Positions 20,805 through 32,198 of a stretch of DNA of 64,000 nt are shown here, piece after piece. The notes below the pieces were generated by a model, which was not told the origin of the DNA, searched no databases, and saw only the letters and a list, made by a program, of their open reading frames with translations. Within the stretch, counting starts at the first letter, position 1, and each line of letters opens with the position of its first letter. Origin of the DNA: Anaspis maculata (lineage: Eukaryota; Arthropoda; Insecta; Coleoptera; Scraptiidae); the NCBI GenBank assembly GCA_949128115.1, contig OX421965.1, forward strand, positions 7,258,753-7,322,752, given 5' to 3'. The translations under genes and the position numbers were made by a program.

Positions 20805-23265
20805 AGCTCCTTAGTCCCCACCCACTCAAACTTCAAAATTTCAAATGGCATCACCTACTCTTAGCCCAGGCATTTTAGATCAAAATTGACCAAAACTTGG
20901 AAAAAAATAACGTAAGTCTGAAAATTGGTAGAACGCTTCCACTTCAACCCCTTAACCACATACTGAAAGTCCTAAAAAATCCTATGTCCGCTTCATCGGT
21001 TTTTGGCGGCAAAAAGGTGTAAGTGACAATAATTTAGAAACTATCTATTAGAATACGCGATGAAGCTTCGATACAGCTGAAAATTGCTGAAAATGGTCTC
21101 CTCGGCCAGTTGAACAACATGTTGAAAGTCCTAAGAAATCCTATGTCTACCTCATACTTTTTTTTTTCAGCGGCAAAAAGGTATAAGTGACATTGTTTTA
21201 AAAACTATTCAATTAAACACGCGGTCAAGTTTTAATACAGCTGAAAATTGCCGAAAATGGTCTTCTCGGTCAGCTCAACAACATATTGAAAGTCCTAAAG
21301 AATACTATGTCCACGTCATCGGTTTTTGGCAGCAAAAAGGTTCAAGTGACTTTATTTTAAAAACTATTTATTAAAACATGAGTTGAAGTTTCAGCAAAGC
21401 TGAAAGTTGTTGAAAAATAGTATCCTTTGTCAGCTGAATAACATACTAAAAGTCCTGAGAAATCCCATGCCCCCTTTATATTTTTTGGCGGCAAAAATGT
21501 ACAAGTGACATTATATTGTAAACTATTTTTTTGAAATACGGGTTAAAGTTTCAGTACAGCTGAAAATTGCTGAAAATGGTCCTCTCTGTTAGTTGACTGT
21601 ACTAGTCCGAGTAGACTATTTTCAGCAATTTTCAACTGTATTGCAGCTTCAACACATATTTTGACCAATAGTTTCAAAAAATGATCTTATACCTTTTTGC
21701 CGCCAAAAGACGATGAAGCGGACATAGGATTTCTTGGGACTTTCAGTATGTTGTTAACATGATCGAGGAAACCAGTTCCAGCAATTTCCAGATGAATTGG
21801 AACTTCAACGCCTATTTCAATAAATAATAGTTTCCAAAACAATGTCACTTATACCTCTATTCCGCCAGAAAACAATGAAACGAACAGGAATTTCCCTAGT
21901 ATTTTTAGTGTGTTGTTCAACTAACCAAGCAGACCATTTTCAGCAATTTTTAGCTGTATCGAAACTTCAACCCGTATTTCAATAAACAGTAACAAAAGAA
22001 AATTTCACTTATACCTTTCTGCCGCCAGAAACTAATGAAGCGGAGATAAGATTTTTTAGGACTTTCAATATGTTGCTAAACTAATCAAGGAGACCATTTC
22101 CAGCAATTTTCAGCTGTATCGAAACTTGACCGCCTGTTTGATTGAACAGTTTCCAAAACAATGTCACTTACACCTTTTTGCCGCCAAAAAACAATGAAGC
22201 GGACATAAGATTTCTTAAGACTTTCAGTATGCTACTCAGCTGAGCGGAGAGACTTGATGTTTCCACCTGTATCAAAACTTCAACCCGTATTTTATTAAAT
22301 AGTAACAAAACAAAAGTCACTTATACCTTTCTGCCCACCAAAAAACAATGAAACGGACATAGGACTTTTGAGGACTTCTAGTATGTTGTTCAACTGACAA
22401 AGGAGACCAGTTTTAGCAATTTTCAGCTGTACTGAAACTCCAACTCGTATTTTCATAAATAGTTTCCAAAATAATGTCATTTGAACCTTTTGGCCGCCAA
22501 AAACCAATGAAGCGGAGAGAGGATCTTTTAGGACTTTTAATATGTTGTTCAACTGACCAAGAATATCATTTTCGGAAGTTTTCAGCTGTATTGAATCTTC
22601 AACGCGTATTTTAATAAATAGTTTCTAAAATAATGTCACTTACATCTTTGTGCCGCCAAAAACCGATGAAGCGGACATAGGATTTTTTAGGACTTTCAGT
22701 ATGTGGTTAAGGTGTTGGAGTGGAAGCGTTCCACCAATTTTCAGACTTACGTTATTTTTTTCCAGGTCAAAACCTAAAATGCCTGGGCTATCTGCGATCC
22801 ATCAAATTAAAGAGAAAAGAGAAATCAATTCTCTTTCTAAGATCATATTTTTGAAATTTCTAACCCCTCCCCATCCCCCATTTTCCTAAAATTCTACTTT
22901 TTCCACCGAAAATTCTTTGCCTCGATGATGTCTAGGATTACGCTGGGTAAAGTGAAGAGAATTGAGGGGTCGAGAATATTCAACTGAGCAATCAGAAAAA
23001 AAAATGGAAAAAGAGGGGTGGTGTTACGAAACATTAAAAATATTTTTTCAGAAAGAGAATTTAATTTTCTTCAATTTGACGTATCTCAAGTTAGCAATTG
23101 TCATTTAAAATTTCAATGTGTGGGTGGGTGGGGGCAAAGGGACTCAAGATAGAAATTTTGCCAATGTTTTAGATCTCCCCCTAGATATAGGATATAGAAA
23201 TCTGTTTTTGCTCGAAGGAATATCGAGGGTTATTACGGGTGGATAGTTTTTGAATGATCACGCGG
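20805..23265. mobile_element. Second copy of the C/G-run fold-back family (compare 37566-38647), split by fold-back copy A
   Basis: Outside 20862-22790 the sequence follows the 37566-38647 family: CCCCACCCACTC, AATTTCAAATGGCATCACCTAC, GCGATCCATCAAATTAAAG on the left and TTCAATTTGACGTATC, GGTGGATAGTTTTTGAATG and ATCACGCGG next to TA at 23266 on the right. Diverged from the other copy. Confidence 0.7.
20862..22790. mobile_element. Fold-back element copy A: inverted arms made of ~160-bp tandem repeats
   Basis: Ends are TAGCCCAGGCATTTTAG and its mirror. Next come subterminal AACGTAAGTCTGAAAATTGG and GGAACGCTTCCAC-like blocks. The arms are tandem ~160-bp units, each with GAAAGTCCTAAAAAATCC, TATGTCCGCTTCAT, TTTTGGCGGCAAAAAGGT, AAGTGACATT and CAGCTGAAAATTGCTGAAAA. 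About four units run forward and seven reversed around a turn near 21590-21610. TCT flanks both ends and is present once in related empty sites, suggesting a 3-bp target duplication. No transposase frame. The structure is like Drosophila Foldback or Galileo elements, but the sequence is not one I recognise. Confidence 0.85.
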
Positions 23266-23735
23266 TATAATGGACATTAATTAGACATTTGTATTAATAA
23301 ACAGGTTCAAGAAATTAAATTGCGAGCTAAGATCTTCAAGCGTAGCGCTACCTTTGTCTTTTTTATTCCATAACCTATTTAACTTGATAAATTAATGGGT
23401 AAAAGGCGACCCGAAAGATTTATCGTATGTTATAGACATATTTTAAACATTTCATCGATATAATTGGATTTGACATGTATCTGACAGATGTTTCACCCAT
23501 GTTCTCGACATGTTTTAGACTTTTTTCAGATGATTCAGAAGTATATTTGACAGAGAGTTCTAAACGTGTCTCAAACATCTATCGGAAATCTATTATAAAT
23601 CTATCTATCAGGCATCTATCTTAGACATATACTAAGCATCTATTAAACATTAACATTAAACATGTTTATTAGACATCTATCAGACATTTATGAGACATGT
23701 ATTAGACAGTACCTACTTTTTCTGCATAAACGCAT
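23266..23735. repeat. AGACAT-rich degenerate short repeat
   Basis: From about 23427 to 23715, words such as AGACATCTAT, AGACATGTTTAT and AAACATCTAT recur every 10-25 bp. The first 160 bp of the interval show nothing recognisable. Confidence 0.6.
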
Positions 23736-23853
23736 CGTGTGATCCAAACCATTCCGAATTGGGGCAGGCTGTGCCCTGGCGAAAAGCAGCTTTACATCCC
23801 GGAATGTGACCATGTCACAGCCTACTTCAATTCGGAATGGTTTGGATCACACG
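23736..23853. mobile_element. 118-bp hairpin with a perfect 26-bp stem
   Basis: CGTGTGATCCAAACCATTCC plus GAATTG (23736-23761) is perfectly mirrored at 23828-23853. After a 4-nt internal mismatch the stem continues with AGGCTGTG/CACAGCCT. It could be a small MITE or a hairpin RNA source. No target duplication is clear. Confidence 0.75.
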
Positions 23854-25085
23854 GTATATCTCATGTCATAACTGAAAAAAGCGATTCATTTTCAGTTTCT
23901 CATTCTTACCTTCCAATAGGGAAATAGTATCCAGTTAAAGCTTCCATATCTTTCGGGATTATCCCGCAGCGTTTGACTGATGTCTCCTCATAGTTGTGCA
24001 CAACAGAGCCTGCAGAAGACGACAGTCTTATTCCATATTATTTATCGGCACTTATCCTCCTCCCTGAACGACTCCGAAAATAAATTATGCAACTAAAATT
24101 GGAATCGCACACAAACACACGGTAAAATCGCGCACACTTTAACTGGCTTCAAGTCGCCGGTATTTATTTATAGATTGATCATCACAACATTCTCGCACAC
24201 CACACACAACACACCTCTTCAAGCTTCCAATCAGATTTCTTCACGCCGGTGTTGGAACTCGCACGGAAGAAAAACCAGCAGGGAACAGTTGGGTGATTTT
24301 TTTTTTTGAGGCACCCTCCTACAAGGAAATGTGCGGGACACACCACGAGGCTCACCGCGACAGGGTGATTGTTGAGAATGAAGAGAAGAGCGGGCGAGTA
24401 CGCGAGAGAGATCGACGGGATAGAGAAAGAGCAATATGTCGTGCGCCTGAGTCGCGCCAACACGAGGACCTCGACGAGAACATGCACTGGATCAAGATGC
24501 GCGAAAACAGGATAATGAACACATACCCGCCCGCACCGGTGTGATAGCGATGAAACAGACCCCGATGGCACTGGAAATGACAAATTCATTTCTCTGATTA
24601 ACCGAACTGGCACGTAATAGTGGAACTAGCACGAGCGCCAGGAAGTGAAAATTTCAATCATTTTTCTTGCAATATGGGAAGTGCTATCGATTCATTGCTA
24701 ACTCGATTTCCAACTAAATCATGTTCTTCAGAACGTTCCACAAATCTCCTCTCGCACATCTACTTTTTACAGCACGATTTGAGGCGCTGATATTACGCTA
24801 CTTATCTTAATTTTGTTGTTGCGGCGCGTCACTAAACTAAAGGAGCAAAAGTGGACTGTAAGTATAACTAAAGACTTACCTTTATGGTCCGTTGGCGTTC
24901 ATCTAGGACGTTGATGTTGCAGGGATAGGAAAAGAGAGGACAATCAACGCACCTACCTCCACATGATCCATGGAACCATAAAGTTCTATTGAGTACGTAA
25001 ATCACTATGAGTCAAACGAAACAATAACACGACAACGGATATCATGATTCGTGGAAATAAAAATTGAGAATTTATTACCTTGAGT
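23854..25085. other. Non-repetitive, CpG-richer stretch; possible non-coding promoter or 5' exon region
   Basis: No inverted or tandem structure is obvious here, unlike most of the window. A minus-strand open frame of 143 codons (24613 to 24182) has no recognisable domain. On the minus strand CATAAAGGTAAGT at about 24874-24886 matches a splice donor consensus. With no adjoining coding exon this is only a hint. Confidence 0.2.
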
Positions 25086-25211
25086 AGTATTAATAAAAAA
25101 AATAAGCATAAGCATTTGCTTAGATTTTTGAGGAGTTGCTAAGCAGACTTTCCCTGGCAACGCCTATGAAATCCAAGCAAATGCTTGTGCTTTTTTTCTA
25201 TTAATACTACC
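25086..25211. mobile_element. Hairpin MITE, ~126 bp, with ~40-bp inverted repeats
   Basis: GTAGTATTAATA, AAAAAAATAAGCA and AAGCATTTGCTTAGATTT on the left are mirrored by AAATCCAAGCAAATGCTT, GTGCTTTTTTT and CTATTAATACTAC on the right, with a ~45-bp loop. Confidence 0.8.
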
Positions 25212-26013
25212 CCTTATTATTACCAGTCGAACTGGTGCGGTTCTAGTGACTCGAAAACGCTATTAGTTCCGACAGTAGGTACCTGTCTTTGCACGAACCG
25301 ATAACGTTCAATTAATTTCGGTTTAAGTTGGAGCCAGGCCTCGCTTTCAGAACGTAATATTTCGCTCATTGTGGTAATAACAGCGACTGGCAATTTCGTA
25401 TATTTCATTTTTGTAAAATCAGCCAACCGGCTCCTGTTCATTTTTTGCATTTTGCAAATAAAATTTGTATTCGTAATCCAGACTTTGCTTTATCTTCATT
25501 ATTGTATCAGTCATTGCTTGGTACTATAAATATTTTTGAAAATTTGGCTCACAATACTGTGGCGCCGCCGACCATCTCAAGAACCCCGGCCTTCTTTACT
25601 GATTAGATGGCGGGCCATGTTCCTAAATAAGAAAGGTAAGTCGCACTGAAAAGGCACGAGGCCTTTTTGGCATGCAACAAAGTGCGTGAAAAAAATCAAG
25701 GGCGTACATAATGGGGAGTGTTTCCATTTCCCCCGTCCCCTATTTTTATCCCCCTATAAATTGCCACTTGTAATTGGTTGGAGCGTTATGATCCCATAAC
25801 CCACAGGGTGGAGCTTTGGCAATGGGTTATGAATGATGAATGTCATTAATGAATCAGAAAGTCAGAAACGCATAATAATTGTCAGAATTATTTAGCCAAA
25901 GTAGATAATACATAGTAGTTTACAATACGAGTTGGCTGTTGCATAAGTGGTTTTCAGACACGAAGCCAAAATTTGCAGAACGACGGCACAGCCCGAGTTC
26001 TGTAAGAGACTGA
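25212..26013. other. Unannotated stretch with a short unrecognised open frame and a dispersed repeat
   Basis: A minus-strand frame of 76 codons (25450 to 25220) has a fairly balanced composition but no family I know. The repeat shared with 7489-7532 lies at 25638-25680. Runs of C/G (about 25725-25755) resemble the interior of the fold-back families. Confidence 0.3.
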
Positions 26014-26437
26014 TGCCCGATTGCACAAACGTGGTATCAAATTTAAGTTCGGTACCAAACAGCGGATCAAATATTTAAAATTGAAACAAAATGCAAATCC
26101 GATGACTCCAAGGAAATAACATGATGGGAATACAAAATATGGCCCCTTACGATTATTTGTATACATAAAAGAAGTTGGGGTAACACGCACTGGTCGCGTA
26201 TTTTTTATTACAAAGAGAAGATCGGACAGTTCCGGCAGGATTATTTGTTCTACAAGCCAAAATAAAGGCTGTCTCAGCTGTGTTCTGGTATCCAAATAAT
26301 CACTTGGAGCCATATTTTGTATTCCTATCATAATCTCCCTTTGAGGTTACTGGGTTAACATTTTGTTCCACTTCAAAAATTTGATCCCGTGTTTAGTACC
26401 GAGCTAAAATTTGATACCACCTTTGTGCAATCGGGCA
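26014..26437. mobile_element. Fold-back MITE with TGCCCGATTGCACAAA ends and 3-bp TGA flanks
   Basis: TGCCCGATTGCACAAA, GTGGTATCAAATTT, GTTCGGTACCAAACA and AACAAAATG on the left are mirrored on the right for about 170 bp, out to GCAATCGGGCA. TGA directly flanks both ends (26011-26013, 26438-26440). A 3-bp duplication would suit PIF/Harbinger, though the usual TWA core is absent, so the class is open. Confidence 0.8.
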
Positions 26438-27040
26438 TGAGTGTCGGAAAGCATCTTAGTCCGGGAGTTAGTGACAGGAACCTTGCACTTTGTGACAAAA
26501 GCACAAAAATTGGTAGGATAGCCCACAAAACCGTGCTCTTTCGATTGAGTCGAAGCGCCACGCAGATCTTTTCTCGAGGGGTCGCCAGGGGGCTCCTGAA
26601 ATTTGAAAGGGGTGGAGCCCCTTCGGAACCACTTTTTAATATCGCTATATCCAATGGAAAGGAAATGTATGACTCTACTATAAACCTTAACAGCATCAGT
26701 CACCATGTCGCTATCGTTCTTCACTGTTGAAAAAAATAAAGTCTTTGGCTGGTACGAAAAATTTGATTCAATTTTTTTTTCACCTACAAGAACATGAAAA
26801 ATTGGCGCGTTTGATCTTTTTTTCCCACATTTCCGCATCAGCTTATTCCATGTATGAAGTCGAAAATGCGAGAGACCAATTTTCGGGAGAACGCCAAGCA
26901 AAGAAGTGAGCAATTTTCACTGCTCAGTTCAACAGCGGTTTTTAGCGCACTTCTCCAAACGGGAAGGCGCTTTTGTCCTCGCTTTGTCCGTCCGTCCGTC
27001 ACAGCATCTAGTCCTAGACGAAAAGGTTTTTGCGAAAAAA

Positions 27041-27750
27041 TTTTACTCCATTGGGTAGCTCATGACCTTGTATCCCGAACCAAGAAAAATCTCGACGAAA
27101 TATTAATAAACAATGACAATAATAACAATTTAGTGTGACGCGGCATCGCCGTTGAATCATGCATTTCAGAAGCCGGCCTGATCTCGAAAGTTATCACATG
27201 CGAGGAAGTACCCGGATCTTATCATTTTACCATAATACATATGCGGAGTTATATTTAGAGGATGATTTGAACTTTATTTTAATGAAAATTTCACATCGGT
27301 GCGAGGTGCAGGCCAATAGTTATTAATTTTTGTAAATGACTCCGAAACTACGGCTCGGCCGCAAATGATTTATTCGTTGCTTGCTGGTGCTTGATATACT
27401 TTCCTCCGAACAAAACGAAATTCAATACAGAAAATATTTCAACTCGAATGGGTAGCTCATGGCCTTGGTACGCGAATCGAGAAAAATTTTGCCGAAATAA
27501 TCATGAACAATTACAAAAATAACATTTTGGTGTAGGGCGGCTTCGCCGATCAAGTGCTGGCATTCGCGGTAAGATGTAGAAAATTGCGATATGCAGGCAA
27601 CTACAATTTCCTAATGAAATACATCACTGCATGTAGGGCATTATATTTAGAGAACAATTTGAACTTTCTTTTGACAAAAACCCCACTTCGATCCGACCGT
27701 TGGGTCAATTGTTATCAATTTTTGAAAACGACCGCAAAGCCACGGCTCGG
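27041..27750. repeat. Tandem duplication, ~395-bp unit, two diverged copies
   Basis: ATGGGTAGCTCATG..CTTG, CGCGAA.C.AGAAAAAT, ATATTTAGAG..., GAACTTT.TTTT and CGGCTCGG recur with an offset of 387-397 bp. GTCC microsatellites lie just upstream (26986-27000). Confidence 0.75.
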
Positions 27751-28335
27751 CGCATATTACACGACCCTACAAATTTAAAATCAGACGTGCCGAAATAGTA
27801 ATTGACCATTTTGAAATAGCCAATACTAGGTACCTAAAGGATAATGTACCTAAAATAACAAAAAAAAAAGTAGGTAGGTATCACTAAAAATCATGTGACA
27901 GGCTACCATTTTTTCGGTTTTTCGATAAAAAAGAAATGTTCCAATTCAAAACTGAACCCGATATTCGTGTTCAGGAGGTCGAAATCAGTTGTAGAACATT
28001 TTTTTATATAAGTAACAGAATGACGCTTATGTGGCCGGTTTGTCTGTCTGTCTGTCTGTCCGAGTCCGTGCAGAAATTAAGACGCTGTACTCCTTCTCGA
28101 GAATTGAAACGAGAGTCTTGGAACTTTTTTCCGATCAATAGCTGATGTCCCCAAGGGTGGCCAATGGGCACTATTTTTGTTATCCATACATCGTTATCAT
28201 TATTCTCAAAAAACAGAGATCTCCTGTGCACTTCGATGAAGTTGAACTTCTTCTCGGGAACTAAAGCTACAGCCCTTGAAGATTGAACTTTATCCGGTGG
28301 ATAGCTTAGGTTCTCAAGGACCAAATAGGCAGATT
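27751..28335. other. Unannotated stretch with a TCTG microsatellite
   Basis: (TGTC)n lies at about 28040-28060. The flanking sequence has GTGGCCGG and CAAGGGTGGCCAATGGGC-like words but no recognised gene. Confidence 0.4.
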
Positions 28336-28735
28336 GGCTTTCATAATTCGGCCGCCATCTTGGCTGCCATATTGAAATTTCTTATTAGTGGAACGATTGT
28401 CATGAAACTTGAAACTTACCCTTGTCTAGTACGATCATTCTTATTTTCAAGCCAAATTTCATGATTGCCCCACCATCTTGGCCGCCATATTGAAATCTCT
28501 TATAAGTGGAAGGATTTTCATGAAACTTGAGAGTTACGCTTGTCTCGTACGATCATTCCTATTTTCAAGCTGAGTTTCATAATTCTGCCGCCATCTTGGC
28601 CGACATATTGAAATCTCTTATTAGTGGAACGATTTTCATGAAACTTGGAACTTACCCTTGTCTAGTACAATCATTCTGATTTTCAAGCCGAATTTCATGA
28701 TTCTGTCGATATTTTGGCCGCCATATTGGAATTTT
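28336..28735. repeat. Tandem array, 118-bp unit, three and a half copies
   Basis: CCATCTTGGC(C/T)G(C/A)CATATTG recurs at about 28355, 28473 and 28591, with a diverged fourth at about 28709; between them are GTGGAACGATTTTCATGAAA and CTTACCCTTGTCTAGTAC. Period is 118 bp. The word GCCGCCATCTTGGC matches a YY1/Pho-type site on the reverse strand. Confidence 0.9.
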
Positions 28736-28840
28736 TTGCCCAAGACGGTAGAACCCTAATTACTCAACATCTTGCGTTCACTAATCCTTCAAAAAGGAAG
28801 TGCGCTACTGAGCCTCATGCCCATGAGGCGTGTTCGCTTG

Positions 28841-29347
28841 TTTTAATATTCCCAGTCGATATTACTGATACCATTATACCAGGGAAAAATAGGTTGGACT
28901 ATCCTCTAACGATATTTCAAAACTTTAAATGCGGAACCAAACGTAAAAAACGGTAAGAAGGTTTTCAGCTCTCAGTTGTACCTATTCCGGGGAAAATGGA
29001 GCAGGTAGCTGCAAAAGTTTTCTGCACAACTGGTTTTCACGGCAAGCAGTGCTATTATTATTTTCGACCGGGATCCTCTTCTTCAACATTACTCGAGTAG
29101 ACCCTTTTATGAGGTCCTGGTCCTTGACAATGAGTGTTTGAGCCGCATGTCCTGAGCAAAGTACTTTTGGCAGTCCCTATCACGCACTTGCACAGTACTA
29201 GAGGCATTTTACCGCCCTCAATAAAAATTAGTCTACGGGATTTTTGCATGCGGTTCCGCATTTAAAATCTTGGAATATTGTTAGAGGATAGTCCTACCTA
29301 TTTTTCCCTAGTAATGGTATCAGTAATATCGATTGGGAATATTAAAA
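28841..29347. repeat. Palindrome with ~98-bp arms
   Basis: TTTTAATATTCCCA, GATATTACTGATACCATTA, AGGGAAAAATAGGT and GCGGAACC on the left (28841-28938) are mirrored at 29251-29347. Its right end abuts the right arm of palindrome X. Confidence 0.85.
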
Positions 29348-29841
29348 AAACCGCTGTTGAACTGGGCAGTGAAAATTGCCCATTTCTTTGTTTGGCATTC
29401 TCCCGAAAATAAGTTCCTCACATTTAAGACTTTATACATGGAATAAGCTGATGCGTAAATGTGGAAAAAACCATCAAACGCGTCAATTTTCCATGTTTTT
29501 GTAGGTGAAAAAAAATTAAAACAAATTTTTCGTACTAGCCGAAGATTTTATTTTTTTCAACAGTGAAGAATGACAACGCCATGGTGACTGATGCTGTTAA
29601 GGTTTATAGTGGAGTCATACGTTTCCTTTTTACTAGATATAGCGATATAAAAAGTGGTTCCGTAGGAACCCCACCCCTTTCATGTTTCAGGGGCCCCCTG
29701 GCAACCCCCCGAGAAAAAATCTGCGTGGCGCTTCGACTCAATCGAAAGAGCAAGGTCTTGTGGACTATCCTACCAATTTTTGTGCTTTTGTCACCAAATG
29801 CAAGGTTCACTTGATTTTTGGTCACTAACCTCCGGACTATC

Positions 29842-30941
29842 CTGTGTAACCAGCTGTACATTATTTTACTTGTTTTTTCCATTGCAAATTGTACATTTTT
29901 TGTCATTTTTGAGGTTACATTGACAAAGTGTCAACTTAAATACATAAACTGTAATATCCATATACAACTCATATAAAAGTCTTTACATCTTATGTATTTA
30001 CTCCAGTATTTACACAACAATAGTATATTACATACCGACACATTACATACATTTGTTGTTACTAAATGTGTGTTCAACTGTGAATCCCGGAGGTAGCACA
30101 ACGGTCTTTCCATCTCGTTAGAGAAACCTGTGGAAATTGACATTTTGAATGATTTGCCCATTCACACAAATGTCAAGTTCCATGGCTTGCTCCTCGATTG
30201 TAATGAAACTACTGATTTTTTATTTAGGTACGCTCCAAAAGCCTCGCCAAAAACTGTTTTACACTACACAATAGCTGCATTCCTTTTAGTGGGGTCGGTA
30301 CAGTATTATACGCTGCAGTTTTGAGTAATGAAATGTCTTTTGGCACACATGTTCTTAGCACCTGTTTGAACAACTTTGTCCATCGCCGCAAGCGAAATTT
30401 TAGTTCAGATCCTGTATACAGGGGAAGAAGAAAAACAATTTGAAAAAATTGCATCTTTTGAACGGACAAAGGTAGAGTATTGCAGGGCAAATCATATGAT
30501 GCGGAATTTGATGGTTGTTGAGGTACACCAAACCATTTTGAAACATTATTAACTGTTTTCGAGATATTTGGAAAAAACTGAGATCTGTCAAAAAAAAATT
30601 ATCTTCATTATATCGCTTATTTTTGAAGAGATCGGAATGAAATTTGGTATTTGCTTTATAAAAGACGTCATAAATGAATAACAGCTGCAGTTATTTTCTA
30701 GGCCTACTATTTTCCTAAATAAGACATTCAACTTTTCAGGGGGGGAGCCACCATCTTGTTTTGTGAATATCAAGCTGATGACCAAAAAAATGACTGATAG
30801 TCATTAGGCTAGTATCATGCCATTACTCTATCATGTGAAAGATCACCTTTCACATGATGGACCATCATACCATTTTTGATGAAAGAAACATGACGCACTG
30901 ATTTTATCGGGTTCCTCAGAACTAGAGGACCTACTTCCAGT
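29842..30941. other. Unannotated AT-rich stretch
   Basis: A small near-perfect palindrome TCATGTGAAAG/CTTTCACATGA lies at 30831-30857. No gene or recognised element. Short open frames at 30224-30785 have no recognisable product. Confidence 0.4.
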
Positions 30942-32198
30942 CATCGAGCCATTGCAAGTAATTGAATACCGAGATTATGACCCTTGATCATTCTTCAGGT
31001 TGTCTACCAAAATTCATAGCCATAAGTTCAGCGGTTCAGTTTTAGCAGCTATTTACATAAAATAGTGTCGATTTTTCATGAAAAAAACAGAGAATCACAA
31101 GGTCTCTGAGTCATTTCTTAGGTCATTGGAAAAAGATCCTCCACGGAATTTTGATAAATTCATGCTAAATTATTAGAAAGAAGTGCATTCTATAGCATAG
31201 GTTTGGATAAACGGCTGAGAATTGTTCGAAACGGTTTCTTTTGTCTTGTTAAGCGTTAAATTATGGATCTTTTTGGCGATTTTAATGCCTCCAGCCTATT
31301 TAGTGGAAGCGGTACACACCTAAAAACACATCGATACTGCACTTTGGAGTGCAGTTACGAGATTTTGCATGGGCAAACTTTATACCGAGACAAGCAGCAA
31401 TTTGACCAGCAGCACTCGATATTTTGTCCCTTAGGGGGCCAATGGGGGCCCTCAAAATTTTCAAGATGCAAGAACTTTCACATGATGATCATTGAGTAAC
31501 GTCATGTATGTCATAAGTGAAGCTTACGGGTCTATTGAAAATGTTTTCATCAATTGTCGTCGTGTCCGATTCATTCCTCACACTTGAAAAAAAAAATCTT
31601 TGGCAGAGGTCAAAAAAACTGTTTTTATTTTTTCTTCTATGCAAGGAGACGATAAATTCATATGTTCTGTTGCGTTCCCAACTAAATCGCATTCCCTAAA
31701 CCTAATTATGAAGAATTTTTTCTTGCAATGATATTTTTCAAAGAAGTGGTGACCTCTTCAGTACCTCTTTTCCAAGAGCATTTCTTTCTATGTTCCCACT
31801 GGATATCACTAGTAATTTTTGCAGGAATGGAGACCTCGAACTCTTTTCTTGGTAGATGCGAAGCAACATGACTATAAACCGCCCAAGAGAGCCAAAAAAG
31901 ATTTTTTTTCTGCTTGGCCGTCCAACTTACGATATTTTGATTTTATAATAATAATAATAATAATAATAATAATTTAGTTTATTAGTTCCGTTCATACAAA
32001 ATATATAAAACAATATATGTATAGAACATAAAATAACCTTGAATGGTTGTGGAACGTGTCAGTAAATAGGTATATACAAAGCTGTCAATACAATATCACA
32101 TCATTTAAGTTATTAAAATTATTGTAAAGATAAAATACAAATCACAGTAGATAAAAACATCTGAACTCAAACGCAAAATAACATCAAGAAAACAAAAT

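Larger units (their letters stand above)
26456..29841. repeat. Palindrome X: ~490-bp inverted arms separated by 2.4 kb
   Basis: The left arm (26456-26945) and right arm (29349-29841) are inverted copies: TTAGTCC, GAGTTAGTGAC, ACAAAAGCACAAAAATTGG, TTCGATTGAGTCGAAGCGCC, GAACAACAGCGGTTTTT-like blocks match in reverse. Both arms give long open frames (e.g. 169 codons on the minus strand, 26913 to 26404) that share a reading, but they match no known protein and break differently, so I do not call them genes. The loop holds tandem repeats and another palindrome. Confidence 0.8.

Noticed and set aside
24182..24613. 143-codon minus-strand frame
   Set aside because: No recognisable domain, signal or homologue; composition changes along its length and no splice context fits. 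Mentioned only within the surrounding stretch.
26404..26913. 169-codon minus-strand frame
   Set aside because: Lies in the arm of palindrome X; the mirror arm breaks in different places and no domain is recognisable. Kept as a note in the palindrome entry.
30081..30130. tRNA-like A-box word (GTAGCACAACGG)
   Set aside because: No B box or cloverleaf follows at the proper distance, and no A-tail or target duplication is present.
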